Of a DNA stretch of 17,609 nt, positions 7,195 to 12,806 are shown one piece after another. A program made the translations under genes and the position numbers. The stretch covers positions 1-17,609 of the forward strand of contig DAIDTV010000005.1 in assembly GCA_027457005.1 (NCBI GenBank), given 5' to 3'. Under the pieces are notes generated by a model that worked only from the letters and a program-made list of their open reading frames with translations, was not told where the DNA came from and did not search any database. Positions within the stretch are counted from its first letter, which is position 1, and every line of letters begins with the position of its first letter. The stretch is from Chloroflexota bacterium. Lineage in GTDB: Bacteria > Chloroflexota > Limnocylindria > Limnocylindrales > CSP1-4.

Positions 7195-7356
7195 GTGGCC
7201 AGGGCAAAGAGGGCGCGCGAGGCGGCCGGATGGCTATTCGGGGCCTCCGCGCCCCGAACGCGCGGGTCGAGCCGGGCCGCCAGGGCCGCGGCGCGGACCA
7301 GGAAGGCGTACAAGAAAGCGACCCGCCCGGTGAAGCCATTCAAGTTCCACTTCTGA
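7195..7356 (+). CDS. Highly basic 53-residue protein
   Basis: The GTG start lies 3 bases after the previous stop. The protein is dominated by Arg, Lys and Ala, for example TRKAYKKATRPVKPFKF, with hardly any acidic residues. Such composition fits a small nucleic-acid-binding or DNA-condensing protein carried in the virion, or a lipid-headgroup binder. No family is recognised. Translation is supported by tight spacing to both neighbours. The presence of AAG and AAA codons in a GC-rich context fits a selected Lys-rich protein. Confidence 0.6.
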   Translation: MARAKRAREAAGWLFGASAPRTRGSSRAARAAARTRKAYKKATRPVKPFKFHF

Positions 7357-7366
7357 GAGGGCGCCC

Positions 7367-7945
7367 ATGGCCGCGGAGAAGATCGACGGGGTCGCCCTCG
7401 CCGCGATCGGCGCCGGCGTCCTGCTGATCTACGCCGGCCTGACCGGCAAGAACCTGCTGGCCGCCACCAGGGTCCTGGTCAGCGGCAAGGCGCCGTCGGC
7501 CGCAGCCCAGGCCTACCCGATCGCCGGCGGCACCGCGGGGACCGGACCGGCCGCCGGCTATCAGGGACCCGCGGGAGCGGGCGGCAGCCCCGGCCAGAAC
7601 CAGGCCCTGGCCAAGCTGATGGCCAGCGGCCAGCACCCCGACTGGATCACCGGGCAGCAATGGTCGGACTGGGTAGCCCTGTGGAACCGGGAATCCGGAT
7701 GGTCCCAGACGGCCGACACCCGCAGGACCGGCGCCGGCGGCGACAACGCCAATTCCGCGGTCTTCGCCTACGGCGTCCCGCAGGCCCGGCCCTATTCCAA
7801 GATGCCCATGGCAGGATGGCCGCCGGACAAAGGCGGGACCTCGGATCCGTCCGCGCAGATAGGCTGGGGAATCGACTACATCGCCAGCGCCTACGGGAAC
7901 CCGAGCGCGGCCTGGGCATTCGAGCAGGCCAACAACGGCTATTAG
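7367..7945 (+). CDS. Membrane-anchored lytic transglycosylase
   Basis: A 192-residue protein; ATG after GAGAGGG (7355-7361). Residues 9-26 are an N-terminal membrane helix, followed by a Gly/Ala/Pro linker to about residue 78. The C-terminal domain has the SLT-type layout: ALWNRESGWSQ with E109 as the likely catalytic Glu, AYGVPQA (134-140) in place of the usual A-x-G-x-x-Q, and QIGWGIDYIASAYGNPSAAW (164-183). The fold cleaves the glycan strand of peptidoglycan. A membrane-bound form encoded among virion genes matches the PRD1 strategy, where P7 in the virion opens the wall during DNA entry. A role in release is the alternative. Confidence 0.8.
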   Translation: MAAEKIDGVALAAIGAGVLLIYAGLTGKNLLAATRVLVSGKAPSAAAQAYPIAGGTAGTGPAAGYQGPAGAGGSPGQNQALAKLMASGQHPDWITGQQWSDWVALWNRESGWSQTADTRRTGAGGDNANSAVFAYGVPQARPYSKMPMAGWPPDKGGTSDPSAQIGWGIDYIASAYGNPSAAWAFEQANNGY

Positions 7946-7954
7946 GAGGCCCCG

Positions 7955-8044
7955 ATGCACGCATGGCAGGCGATCCTCATCCCGGCGATCGTGCTCGCCG
8001 TATCACTGGGACTCGTCGTCACCAGGCACTGGTGGCTGTCGTGA
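7955..8044 (+). CDS. 29-residue single-span membrane peptide
   Basis: The ATG is preceded by AGGAGG (7944-7949) at 5 bases, a near-ideal ribosome site. The peptide is almost only a hydrophobic helix (ILIPAIVLAVSLGLVV, residues 7-22) with a basic, Trp-rich end (RHWWLS). Its TGA overlaps the next GTG (GTGA). It is probably a virion membrane peptide; the role is unknown. Confidence 0.65.
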   Translation: MHAWQAILIPAIVLAVSLGLVVTRHWWLS

Positions 8045-8475
8045 ACTGGTGGGTGATCCAGCGCAATTCCGGCCTCCCCAGGGACCCGGGGCAGCAGGCC
8101 TATGTCGCGATCCAGGCGGCGGACAGGACCGCCGCGACCGCGTACGGCACTGCGGGCGCAGGGGGGACCGTCGCGGCCGGGCCATTTTTGAGCCAGGCCG
8201 ACGCCAATAACTGGATCGACACGCAGGCCGGGCTGGCCCCCGGAACAAAGCCCACCCTGGCTAACCAGGCGGCCGCCGCCAAGGGACCGGTCAGCATCCC
8301 CAGTCCCCTGTCCGGCCTGGCCGCGATCGGCGATTTCTTCTCCCGGCTCGGCCGGGCGAACACCTGGATCCGGGCCGGGGAGGTCCTGGCCGGCCTGATC
8401 CTGCTGGCGGTCGGCGTCGCCAAGCTGACCCGCGCCGTCCCGATAGCCACCAAGATCGCCGGAGCAATCGAATGA
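8041..8475 (+). CDS. Membrane protein with C-terminal span
   Basis: A 144-residue protein. I take the GTG at 8041, which overlaps the previous stop, rather than the far-upstream in-frame starts inside the transglycosylase gene. The soluble N-terminal part carries a short alpha/beta-like unit (YVAIQAADRT, LSQADANNWID), and a membrane helix lies at about residues 113-130 (EVLAGLILLAVGVAKL). The segment FFSRLGRANTWIRAGEVLAG, an aromatic/basic helix leading into the span, is a layout I associate with small actinophage membrane proteins, though I cannot name a family. It overlaps the next gene by 4 bases (ATGA). Confidence 0.7.
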   Translation: MNWWVIQRNSGLPRDPGQQAYVAIQAADRTAATAYGTAGAGGTVAAGPFLSQADANNWIDTQAGLAPGTKPTLANQAAAAKGPVSIPSPLSGLAAIGDFFSRLGRANTWIRAGEVLAGLILLAVGVAKLTRAVPIATKIAGAIE

Positions 8476-8897
8476 GCGAGGACTACGCGCCGATCCGCGT
8501 CCACATCGCCAGCGCCGCGCCCGGCATGGCGCCAGGGCCGGCGGCCCGGCACCAGCTGGCGCACCTGCTGCCGCGCACCGTCGTGCTGACCGCCGACGAG
8601 CCCGTCAAGCAGCTGCTCCGGCCCGACCCGCACCGGGAATACGCGATCGTCATCGCCCGCACCAACGACGTCGTCCTCACCGAGACCAGGGGCGACGGCC
8701 AGGCCCCCGCCAACACCGCCGACGCGACGCTGGCCAGCCCGAACGGCGGCGTGATCCCGCACGATGTGGAGATCAGCCTGCCCTCGATCACCAGCGAGCT
8801 GTGGGCGGCCGCGGCGACCTACCCCACCCGGGTCACGGTGCTGTCCTGCGTCCGGAGGGAGCCAGCCGCCCATGCCGGCGGCCCGGGCCCCGCTTAA
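8472..8897 (+). CDS. Phage structural protein, tail-module-like
   Basis: A 141-residue soluble protein; ATG with GGAG (8460-8463) upstream and a 4-base overlap with the previous gene. The pattern VKQLLRPDPHREYAIVIA, NDVVLTE, then GGVIPHDVEI and ELWAAAATYPTRVTVL resembles a beta-sandwich protein that I recall beside minor tail genes of actinobacterial siphophages. It overlaps the next gene by 26 bases. A role as vertex-complex or host-recognition component is inferred. The last 15 or so residues (AAHAGGPGPA) are low complexity. Confidence 0.65.
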   Translation: MSEDYAPIRVHIASAAPGMAPGPAARHQLAHLLPRTVVLTADEPVKQLLRPDPHREYAIVIARTNDVVLTETRGDGQAPANTADATLASPNGGVIPHDVEISLPSITSELWAAAATYPTRVTVLSCVRREPAAHAGGPGPA

Positions 8898-9231
8898 CGA
8901 GAGCGCCAGCGTCACCCTCGACGCCAGCGGCGACGGCACGATCCGGATGAAGCCGCTGTCGGCCGGGGAGCACTGGCTGCCCACCCTGGCCAGCGTCAGC
9001 GCCGCCACCAACGTCAAAGAGGCGCAGTGCCGGATCTACATCGGCAGCGCCGCCGCCCAGCAGAACTTCGTCGACGGCACCCTGTCCGGCTCGACCGGCG
9101 ACTCCACCGACCGGGTCACCGGATACGACATCAACGCCACCCAGCAGCCCTACATCTGGGCGGTCTGGTCCGGCGGCGACGCCGGCGCCAGCGCCACCCT
9201 GGTCCTCAGCGGCACCAAGGAGATCCGGTAA
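8872..9231 (+). CDS. Beta-rich virion protein candidate
   Basis: A 119-residue protein; ATG at 8872 with GGAGGGAG about 10 bases upstream. Alternating strands are suggested (SASVTLDASGDGTIRMKP, AQCRIYIGSAAAQQNFVDG, YIWAVWSGGDAGASATLVL). The GEHWLPTLASVS, VDGTLSGSTGDSTDR and GGDAGASAT pattern matches my memory of small beta-sandwich proteins encoded next to actinophage tail-fibre genes. It ends at a TAA that overlaps the ATG of the following gene (TAATG). It probably works with that gene's product. Confidence 0.65.
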   Translation: MPAARAPLNESASVTLDASGDGTIRMKPLSAGEHWLPTLASVSAATNVKEAQCRIYIGSAAAQQNFVDGTLSGSTGDSTDRVTGYDINATQQPYIWAVWSGGDAGASATLVLSGTKEIR

Positions 9232-10178
9232 TGGGCGGATTCAACAATCCGATCATCGGCGGAGGCGGCTCCCTCGCATACCCGGCCATCCATTCCCCCA
9301 ATTTCGTCACAGGTTCGGCCGGCTGGACCATCAACAAGGACGGATCCGCCGAATTCTCCGACCTCACCATCCGCGGCGGATTCTGGATAGTCGATAGCTC
9401 CGGCGAATTCCAGTACAATGGCACCCCGGCCGCCAATAACCTGATCTTCTCCAATACCGACGCCGCCGGGACCGATTCCCACGGCAACGCCTACCTCGCC
9501 GGGACGGTCAACTACGGCGTCGTCAGCGGCACCTATTACGCCACGCAGATCCTTCAGGGCGAGATCTTCTTCTATTACGGCGCCAGCCAGGCCGGCCCCT
9601 GGACCCTGATCGTCACCCTCAACGCGATCGTGAGTCCCCTCGCCCTGGTGATCGACCCGGCCGCCGGCGGTGACGTCTTCGTCGGCGCCCCGTTCAGCCA
9701 CTACGCGCTCAGCGCCCTGGCCGCCGGATCATTCTCCGGCTCGACCGCCGAGAAGATCATCGGCACCTTCTCCGTCCCGGCCGGGGACCCGGTAGCCGGA
9801 TCCGCCTACGACTTCCGCGCCGTCGCGAACGTCAACGTCGCCGCGGCCACCAGCGTCACGATCCGGGTCCGCGCCAACGGCCTCACCGGCCCGCAGGTGA
9901 TGAGCACCGGCGCCCTGACCTCGCGCCTGGGCAGCGGCCTGGGCTGCTGCGTCCAGGGAACGATCATGATCCGCGACACCGGTCACGCGGACGTCTGGGG
10001 CACCTTCACCGAGAAGATCGTCGCCGCCACCGCCGCGCTCCACCCGGACCTGACCCTCAACACCGGCATCGGCACCGCGTCGGCCTGGACCGTGGTCATC
10101 ACCGCCCAGTTCACCAGCGCCAACGCCGGGAACCTGGCCCAGGGCCAGGACGGCGCCCTCAACCGCCAGAGCCACTGA
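9231..10178 (+). CDS. Receptor-binding or fibre protein with tail-fibre-like N-terminus
   Basis: A 315-residue protein; ATG at 9231 overlapping the previous TAA. The N-terminal 50 residues (FNNPIIGGGGSLAYPAIHS, then SAGWTINKDGSAEFSDLTIR) carry the SPNF/GW-INKDGSAEF signature that I recognise from tail-fibre or minor tail proteins of tailed actinophages. The remainder is Gly/Ser/Thr/Val-rich, with many short strands and repeated AAT-type turns, as expected for a trimeric beta fibre, and a C-terminal beta-sandwich-like part. In a tailless virion it would sit at a vertex as the host-attachment protein. That assignment is an inference from the signature and the gene's place at the end of the late operon. 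Confidence 0.7.
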   Translation: MGGFNNPIIGGGGSLAYPAIHSPNFVTGSAGWTINKDGSAEFSDLTIRGGFWIVDSSGEFQYNGTPAANNLIFSNTDAAGTDSHGNAYLAGTVNYGVVSGTYYATQILQGEIFFYYGASQAGPWTLIVTLNAIVSPLALVIDPAAGGDVFVGAPFSHYALSALAAGSFSGSTAEKIIGTFSVPAGDPVAGSAYDFRAVANVNVAAATSVTIRVRANGLTGPQVMSTGALTSRLGSGLGCCVQGTIMIRDTGHADVWGTFTEKIVAATAALHPDLTLNTGIGTASAWTVVITAQFTSANAGNLAQGQDGALNRQSH

Positions 10179-10191
10179 AGACGAGCGCCCG

Positions 10192-10413
10192 GTGACCGCC
10201 CAGGTGTGGCTCGAGCTGGCCGTTGTCCTGATCGGCGGCGGCGGCCTCGCCGGGCTCCTGATCCGGATGGGGCGGCTGATCCAGGTGATCGAGCACCTGC
10301 GCGAGGCGGTCGCCGCTATCTCCCCCGCGGTCCTGGATCACGAGAAGCGGATCGTGGCCCTGGAGGCTACCCGCGGCGGCTGGCCGGCGCCTGCCAGCCG
10401 GGCCGGGCGCTGA
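10192..10413 (+). CDS. Holin-like membrane protein
   Basis: A 73-residue protein with a GTG start. One hydrophobic helix at about residues 5-23 (WLELAVVLIGGGGLAGLLI) is followed by an amphipathic stretch and the DHEKRIVALE coil. One helix plus a short coiled coil at the end of the late operon matches small actinophage holin-like proteins. Holins form membrane holes that release the lytic enzyme. A simple virion membrane protein is the alternative. It overlaps the convergent gene by 47 bases. Confidence 0.6.
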   Translation: MTAQVWLELAVVLIGGGGLAGLLIRMGRLIQVIEHLREAVAAISPAVLDHEKRIVALEATRGGWPAPASRAGR

Positions 10414-10627
10414 TCCGCCACTGCCCCTGCTCGGGCCGGCGGCGCAGCACCAGCCGCGTGCCGCCCTCGGTGACGCAGTAGATGTCCCAGCCGGTCGCGA
10501 ACTCGGCCGCGGCCTCGTCCCAGAACGCCGACGCCGCGGGCATCGCGGCCACCCGGGCGACCGCCGAGTGCTCGGTCACCGCGATCGTGTCGCCTGGCCG
10601 CAGCAGCTCCGGCGGCACCAGCTCCAT
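10367..10627 (-). CDS. Small protein of unknown function
   Basis: An 86-residue protein on the minus strand; ATG at 10627, with a GTG directly before it as an alternative. The N-terminus is LVPPELLRPGDTIAVTEHS; the middle is Ala-rich and helical with Trp (SAFWDEAAAEFATGWDIY), followed by a beta pair (EGGTRLVLRRRPEQGQW). It looks like a small alpha/beta fold. The longer in-frame extension (to 10774) is rejected because it lies over another likely gene. It shares a leftward transcript with the next gene and is controlled from the 10842 promoter. Its 3' end overlaps the holin-like gene. Confidence 0.55.
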   Translation of the reverse strand: MELVPPELLRPGDTIAVTEHSAVARVAAMPAASAFWDEAAAEFATGWDIYCVTEGGTRLVLRRRPEQGQWRISARPGWQAPASRRG

Positions 10628-10647
10628 CACCGGCCCGCCGGGGCGCC

Positions 10648-10785
10648 TCACGCGGCCGCCGGGGCGATCGTGAACGCTCGGCCGGCGATCGCCGACGCGG
10701 CGGCGAGCAGGAGCAGCGCCAGCCGGGGCGGCTTCGCGTGCCTGGGTGCGTAGAAACCCCGCGGGCGGTGGCATGCGCTAGCCAT
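10648..10785 (-). CDS. 45-residue single-span membrane protein
   Basis: The ATG at 10785 (minus strand) has a perfect AGGAGG (10793-10798) 7 bases upstream. The basic, His/Pro-rich N-terminus leads into a Leu/Ala helix at about residues 22-35 (LALLLLAAASAIAG). It is the first gene of the leftward unit driven from the operator region at 10849-10868, so it is probably expressed under control of the repressor. The function is unknown; superinfection exclusion would be a typical role for such a protein, but nothing in the sequence proves it. Confidence 0.6.
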   Translation of the reverse strand: MASACHRPRGFYAPRHAKPPRLALLLLAAASAIAGRAFTIAPAAA

Positions 10786-10836
10786 CAGATGGCCTCCTGA
10801 TCCGGCCTGAACGCGGCCGGCGCGGCCGCTTGTGCC

Positions 10837-10842
10837 ATTATG
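10837..10842 (-). promoter_or_regulatory. Leftward promoter -10 element
   Basis: CATAAT on the minus strand, five of six bases of TATAAT. A -35 at 17-bp spacing would fall inside the operator 10849-10868. This explains how a bound repressor could shut the leftward unit. The predicted transcript has a leader of about 45 bases before the ATG at 10785. Confidence 0.5.
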
Positions 10843-10848
10843 GCCCGG

Positions 10849-10868
10849 CTCCCCGGCTATCCGGGGAG
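10849..10868. promoter_or_regulatory. Operator copy 1
   Basis: CTCCCCGGCTATCCGGGGAG is a palindrome with perfect 8-bp arms (9 if the flanking G and C are counted) around CTAT. The same motif recurs at 10873, 12526 and 13076, always next to genes of the lysogeny block. It covers the -35 position of the leftward promoter. The GntR-type protein encoded at 10927 is the most likely binder. Confidence 0.75.
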
Positions 10869-10872
10869 CTTC

Positions 10873-10892
10873 TTACCCGGCTAATCGGGGAT
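10873..10892. promoter_or_regulatory. Operator copy 2, degenerate
   Basis: TTACCCGGCTAATCGGGGAT keeps the CCCGGCTA centre but has diverged arms. It starts 24 bp from copy 1 and directly precedes the -35 of the repressor promoter. A weaker site here would allow autoregulation at high repressor levels, an inference from lambda-like logic. Confidence 0.6.
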
Positions 10893-10920
10893 TTAGGGGA
10901 CCGAACCGGCCCGCTATCGT
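10892..10920 (+). promoter_or_regulatory. Promoter of the repressor gene, leaderless
   Basis: TTTAGG (10892-10897), a 17-bp spacer and TATCGT (10915-10920). The expected start point, about 7 bases on, coincides with the ATG at 10927, and no ribosome site is visible before it. Leaderless mRNAs are common for actinobacterial phage repressors. Confidence 0.5.
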
Positions 10921-10926
10921 GTCCGC

Positions 10927-11322
10927 ATGGCAAGGCAGCGGGGAAACGCCCCGAGATACGCGCAGATCGCGGCCACGATCCGGGCCCGGATCATCGCCGG
11001 GGAGTACGGCGCCGCGGGCGCCCGCGTGCCATCGGAGCCCGAGATCACCGACGTGTACCAGGTGAGCAAGACGACCGCGTCGGAGGCGCTGCGGCTGCTG
11101 GAGCAGCAGGGCCTGATCGTGCGCCGGTCCGGGATCGGGTCGTTCATCGCGGAGGTGCCCGCGCTGGACGAGGTCGCCGCCGCGCCGGGCGCCAGGATCA
11201 GCGCCCGCCAGGCCGGCCCGGGCGAGCCCGGCGATGACGGCTGGGTGCTGGTCCTCGCCGAGCGGGGCCGCCCGGCCCGGGCGTACCCGGCCGGGCGGAC
11301 CGTCATCGTCGCGCCGGGCTAG
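10927..11322 (+). CDS. GntR-family transcription repressor
   Basis: A 131-residue protein. Residues about 10-72 form a winged helix of GntR type: YAQIAATIRARIIAGEYGAA, then VPSEPEITDVYQVSKTTASE as recognition helix-turn-helix, and LRLLEQQGLIVRRSGIGSFI as wing. The C-terminal 55 residues are short and charged, without a full effector domain (no UTRA or FadR-C), so ligand sensing is doubtful. It lies beside two palindromic operators and is transcribed away from the leftward unit, so it is probably the lysogeny regulator. Its stop and the convergent integrase stop share the palindromic CTAG at 11319-11322. Confidence 0.8.
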   Translation: MARQRGNAPRYAQIAATIRARIIAGEYGAAGARVPSEPEITDVYQVSKTTASEALRLLEQQGLIVRRSGIGSFIAEVPALDEVAAAPGARISARQAGPGEPGDDGWVLVLAERGRPARAYPAGRTVIVAPG

Positions 11323-12269
11323 AGCCGGGCGCCGCGGTTCATCGCCCGGGCGGCGCGGACCGCGCGGCCGGCGGCCGCCGCCCGCCCGTAGTGGCGGGTC
11401 ATCGCGTCGGACTTCCACCCGAACAGCGCCATCGCCGCGCCGGTGTTCCCGCCCGAGGCCTCGTCGAAATCGGAGTAGGCGGTGTGCCGCAGCTGGTGCG
11501 GGTGGACGTGGCCGGTACCGGCCCGCCGCGCGATCGCCGCCACGGCCTGGCCGACCCCGAACCGGGTCAGCGGCCCCTTCAGCCTGGCCCACAGCGACCC
11601 GGTCCCGCCATGGCCGGCCAGGTCCCGGGCCCGCCGGTACCTCGACAGCGCCCGGGCGGTGGCCGGGGACATCGGGACGGCGCGCGGGTCACCGCCCTTG
11701 CCCCGCCGGATGAAGAGCGTATCGGAATCAAGATCGGCGTCGGCGTCGGCCATCCCGGCCAGCTCCGAGGCCCGCGGGCTGCCCGGCTCGCACAGGACCC
11801 GGATCAGCGCCTCGTCGCGCAGCCGCAGCATCCGGACCGAGGCCCGGGCGCCCCGGGGGACCGCGCAGGCGGCGATCAGCGCCCGCAGGGCGTCGTCCGC
11901 CAGCACGGCCGGGACCGCGTAGTGCGGGTCGGGGGCCTGGACCCGCTCCATCGGGCTGGACGCGATGATCTCCTCGCTGACCAGCCACCGGTACCAGGCC
12001 CGGAGCACCCGGTGCCGGGCGGCGCCGGTCGACGGTCTGCGCGGCGGGCCGCCGGCCCACAGCAGGTAGTCCGACAGCCGCTCCCGGGTCGCGGTGAGCA
12101 GCTGCTCGCCCGGGTGCCGCTCGTCCAGGAAGCGCTGCGCTTGCGCTATGGTCTCCCCGCACGCCTGCTCGTGCCGCGGCGAGTGCCCCTTCTCCCGGTG
12201 ATAGCGGCGCCAGTCGAGCCACGCCGACAGCGTCGGCTCCGGCAGGTCCGCCGGGTCGAGCCGGCTCAC
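11319..12269 (-). CDS. int: Tyrosine recombinase (integrase)
   Basis: A 316-residue tyrosine recombinase of XerC/D-like size. Residues about 10-115 are the SAM-like core-binding domain. The catalytic domain shows R166 (GSPRASEL), K191 (RRGKGGDPRAVPM), the H258-x-x-R261 box (HPHQLRHT), W285 in the His/Trp position and the nucleophile Y294 (MTRHYGRA). All catalytic positions are present, so it is probably active. It starts at a GTG overlapping the stop of the upstream small gene. An att-like region with a tRNA half lies upstream of both, the usual place. It would insert the element into a host tRNA-Ala gene. Confidence 0.9.
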   Translation of the reverse strand: MSRLDPADLPEPTLSAWLDWRRYHREKGHSPRHEQACGETIAQAQRFLDERHPGEQLLTATRERLSDYLLWAGGPPRRPSTGAARHRVLRAWYRWLVSEEIIASSPMERVQAPDPHYAVPAVLADDALRALIAACAVPRGARASVRMLRLRDEALIRVLCEPGSPRASELAGMADADADLDSDTLFIRRGKGGDPRAVPMSPATARALSRYRRARDLAGHGGTGSLWARLKGPLTRFGVGQAVAAIARRAGTGHVHPHQLRHTAYSDFDEASGGNTGAAMALFGWKSDAMTRHYGRAAAAGRAVRAARAMNRGARL

Positions 12270-12502
12270 TGTCCCGCCGCCCGCAGCAGCTCCGCGGCCT
12301 GGCCGAAGACGGCGGCGAACTCGGACGCCTCGGCCGAGCTGGTGAACTGCAGGGTGAGCCGGCCGGCGTGGATCGCCATGGTGGCCTGGCCGGTGACCGC
12401 GTGCATGGTGAGCCAGGGCCTGGTGAAGCGGAGCGTGTCCAGGCTGGCGAAGGCCTCCATCTCGGTCCGGCCGGGCTGCGGGCTTATGCTGGTCTCGGTC
12501 AT
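12266..12502 (-). CDS. Small protein coupled to the integrase
   Basis: A 78-residue protein; ATG at 12502 with GAGGAAGGG (12511-12519) 8 bases upstream. Its stop overlaps the integrase GTG. It has a beta-rich middle (FTRPWLTMHAVTGQATMAIH, GRLTLQF) and a C-terminal helix (SAEASEFAAVFGQAAELLRA). There is no clear HTH, so calling it an excisionase would be a guess. Its gene order and operator suggest it helps or controls integration. Confidence 0.6.
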   Translation of the reverse strand: MTETSISPQPGRTEMEAFASLDTLRFTRPWLTMHAVTGQATMAIHAGRLTLQFTSSAEASEFAAVFGQAAELLRAAGQ

Positions 12503-12525
12503 CTCGGTTCCCTTCCTCGGTGCGG

Positions 12526-12545
12526 CTCCCCGGCTAACCGGGGAA
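12526..12545. promoter_or_regulatory. Operator copy 3
   Basis: CTCCCCGGCTAACCGGGGAA matches the operator with a single arm mismatch. It lies 24 bases upstream of the integrase-operon ATG at 12502. A -10-like TATCCT on the minus strand (12559-12564) would put the operator just downstream of the start point, where a bound repressor would act as a roadblock. Confidence 0.7.
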
Positions 12546-12583
12546 CCGGTGCGATCGCAGGATAAGGTGCTGGGAGACCATTG

Positions 12584-12651
12584 CGCAACCCCGGCCCGGC
12601 GGCCGGATCTCCCCTGATCGGAGCGTCCGCGCAGGTCAGGCCGGGGTTGCG
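12584..12651. repeat. 13-bp inverted repeat before the tRNA half
   Basis: CGCAACCCCGGCC (12584-12596) is the exact reverse complement of GGCCGGGGTTGCG (12639-12651), with a 42-base loop. It directly precedes the tRNA-like segment. Options are a terminator, a recombinase-arm structure, or a processing hairpin for a hybrid tRNA transcript after integration. Confidence 0.6.
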
Positions 12652-12654
12652 TCA

Positions 12655-12696
12655 GGGGCTATAGCTCAGCTGGAAGAGCACCTGCTTTGCAAGCAG
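12655..12696 (+). tRNA. 5' half of tRNA-Ala(TGC), attachment core
   Basis: GGGGCTATAGCTCAGCTGG and the following bases give a complete acceptor 5' strand, D-arm and anticodon arm with the loop TTTGCAA (anticodon TGC). After GCAG the match to tRNA-Ala stops: the last stem pair, variable loop, T-arm and acceptor 3' strand are absent. It is therefore not a working tRNA. Integration through the anticodon region would join it to a host 3' half. Phages more often carry the 3' half. Confidence 0.75.
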
Positions 12697-12782
12697 CGCA
12701 GTCTCACCATAGCGGCATCGCCGCGGACTCCCAGGTCAGCGCTCCGAACGTCCGACCATAGCAGCCCGAATAAGGTGCTGTG

Positions 12783-12802
12783 AATCGTGACGTAATCGTG
12801 AC
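12783..12802. repeat. Tandem 9-bp repeats, likely protein-binding sites
   Basis: AATCGTGAC occurs at 12783-12791 and 12794-12802, an 11-bp period with the same face of the helix, followed by a partial copy (AATCAC, 12805-12810). Adjacent to the attachment core, they may bind integrase arms or a directionality factor. Confidence 0.55.
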
Positions 12803-12806
12803 CTAA

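Larger units (their letters stand above)
12503..12806. other. Attachment-site (attP-like) region without coding genes
   Basis: These 304 bases carry no gene. From left to right they hold operator copy 3 (12526-12545), ATAAGGTGCTG (12562-12572), one 13-bp inverted repeat pair, the 5' half of a tRNA-Ala (12655-12696), ACCATAGC twice (12706 and 12755), a second ATAAGGTGCTG (12770-12780), and AATCGTGAC twice in tandem (12783 and 12794). Repeats on both sides of a tRNA-like core, next to an integrase gene, are the layout of attP with arm-type sites. Element-like genes on both sides suggest attP rather than a chromosomal junction. Confidence 0.65.

Noticed and set aside
12266..12502. Excisionase (Xis) gene next to the integrase
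   Set aside because: The product lacks a visible MerR/Xis-type helix-turn-helix. Position alone is not enough to name it.
11391..12617. 408-codon plus ORF over the integrase
   Set aside because: Antisense shadow of the tyrosine recombinase, which has all its catalytic residues on the minus strand.
12655..12760. Complete tRNA-Ala gene, possibly with an intron
   Set aside because: No T-arm or acceptor 3' strand matching GGGGCTA follows within 100 bases. The match stops sharply in the anticodon stem, as expected for a recombination core.
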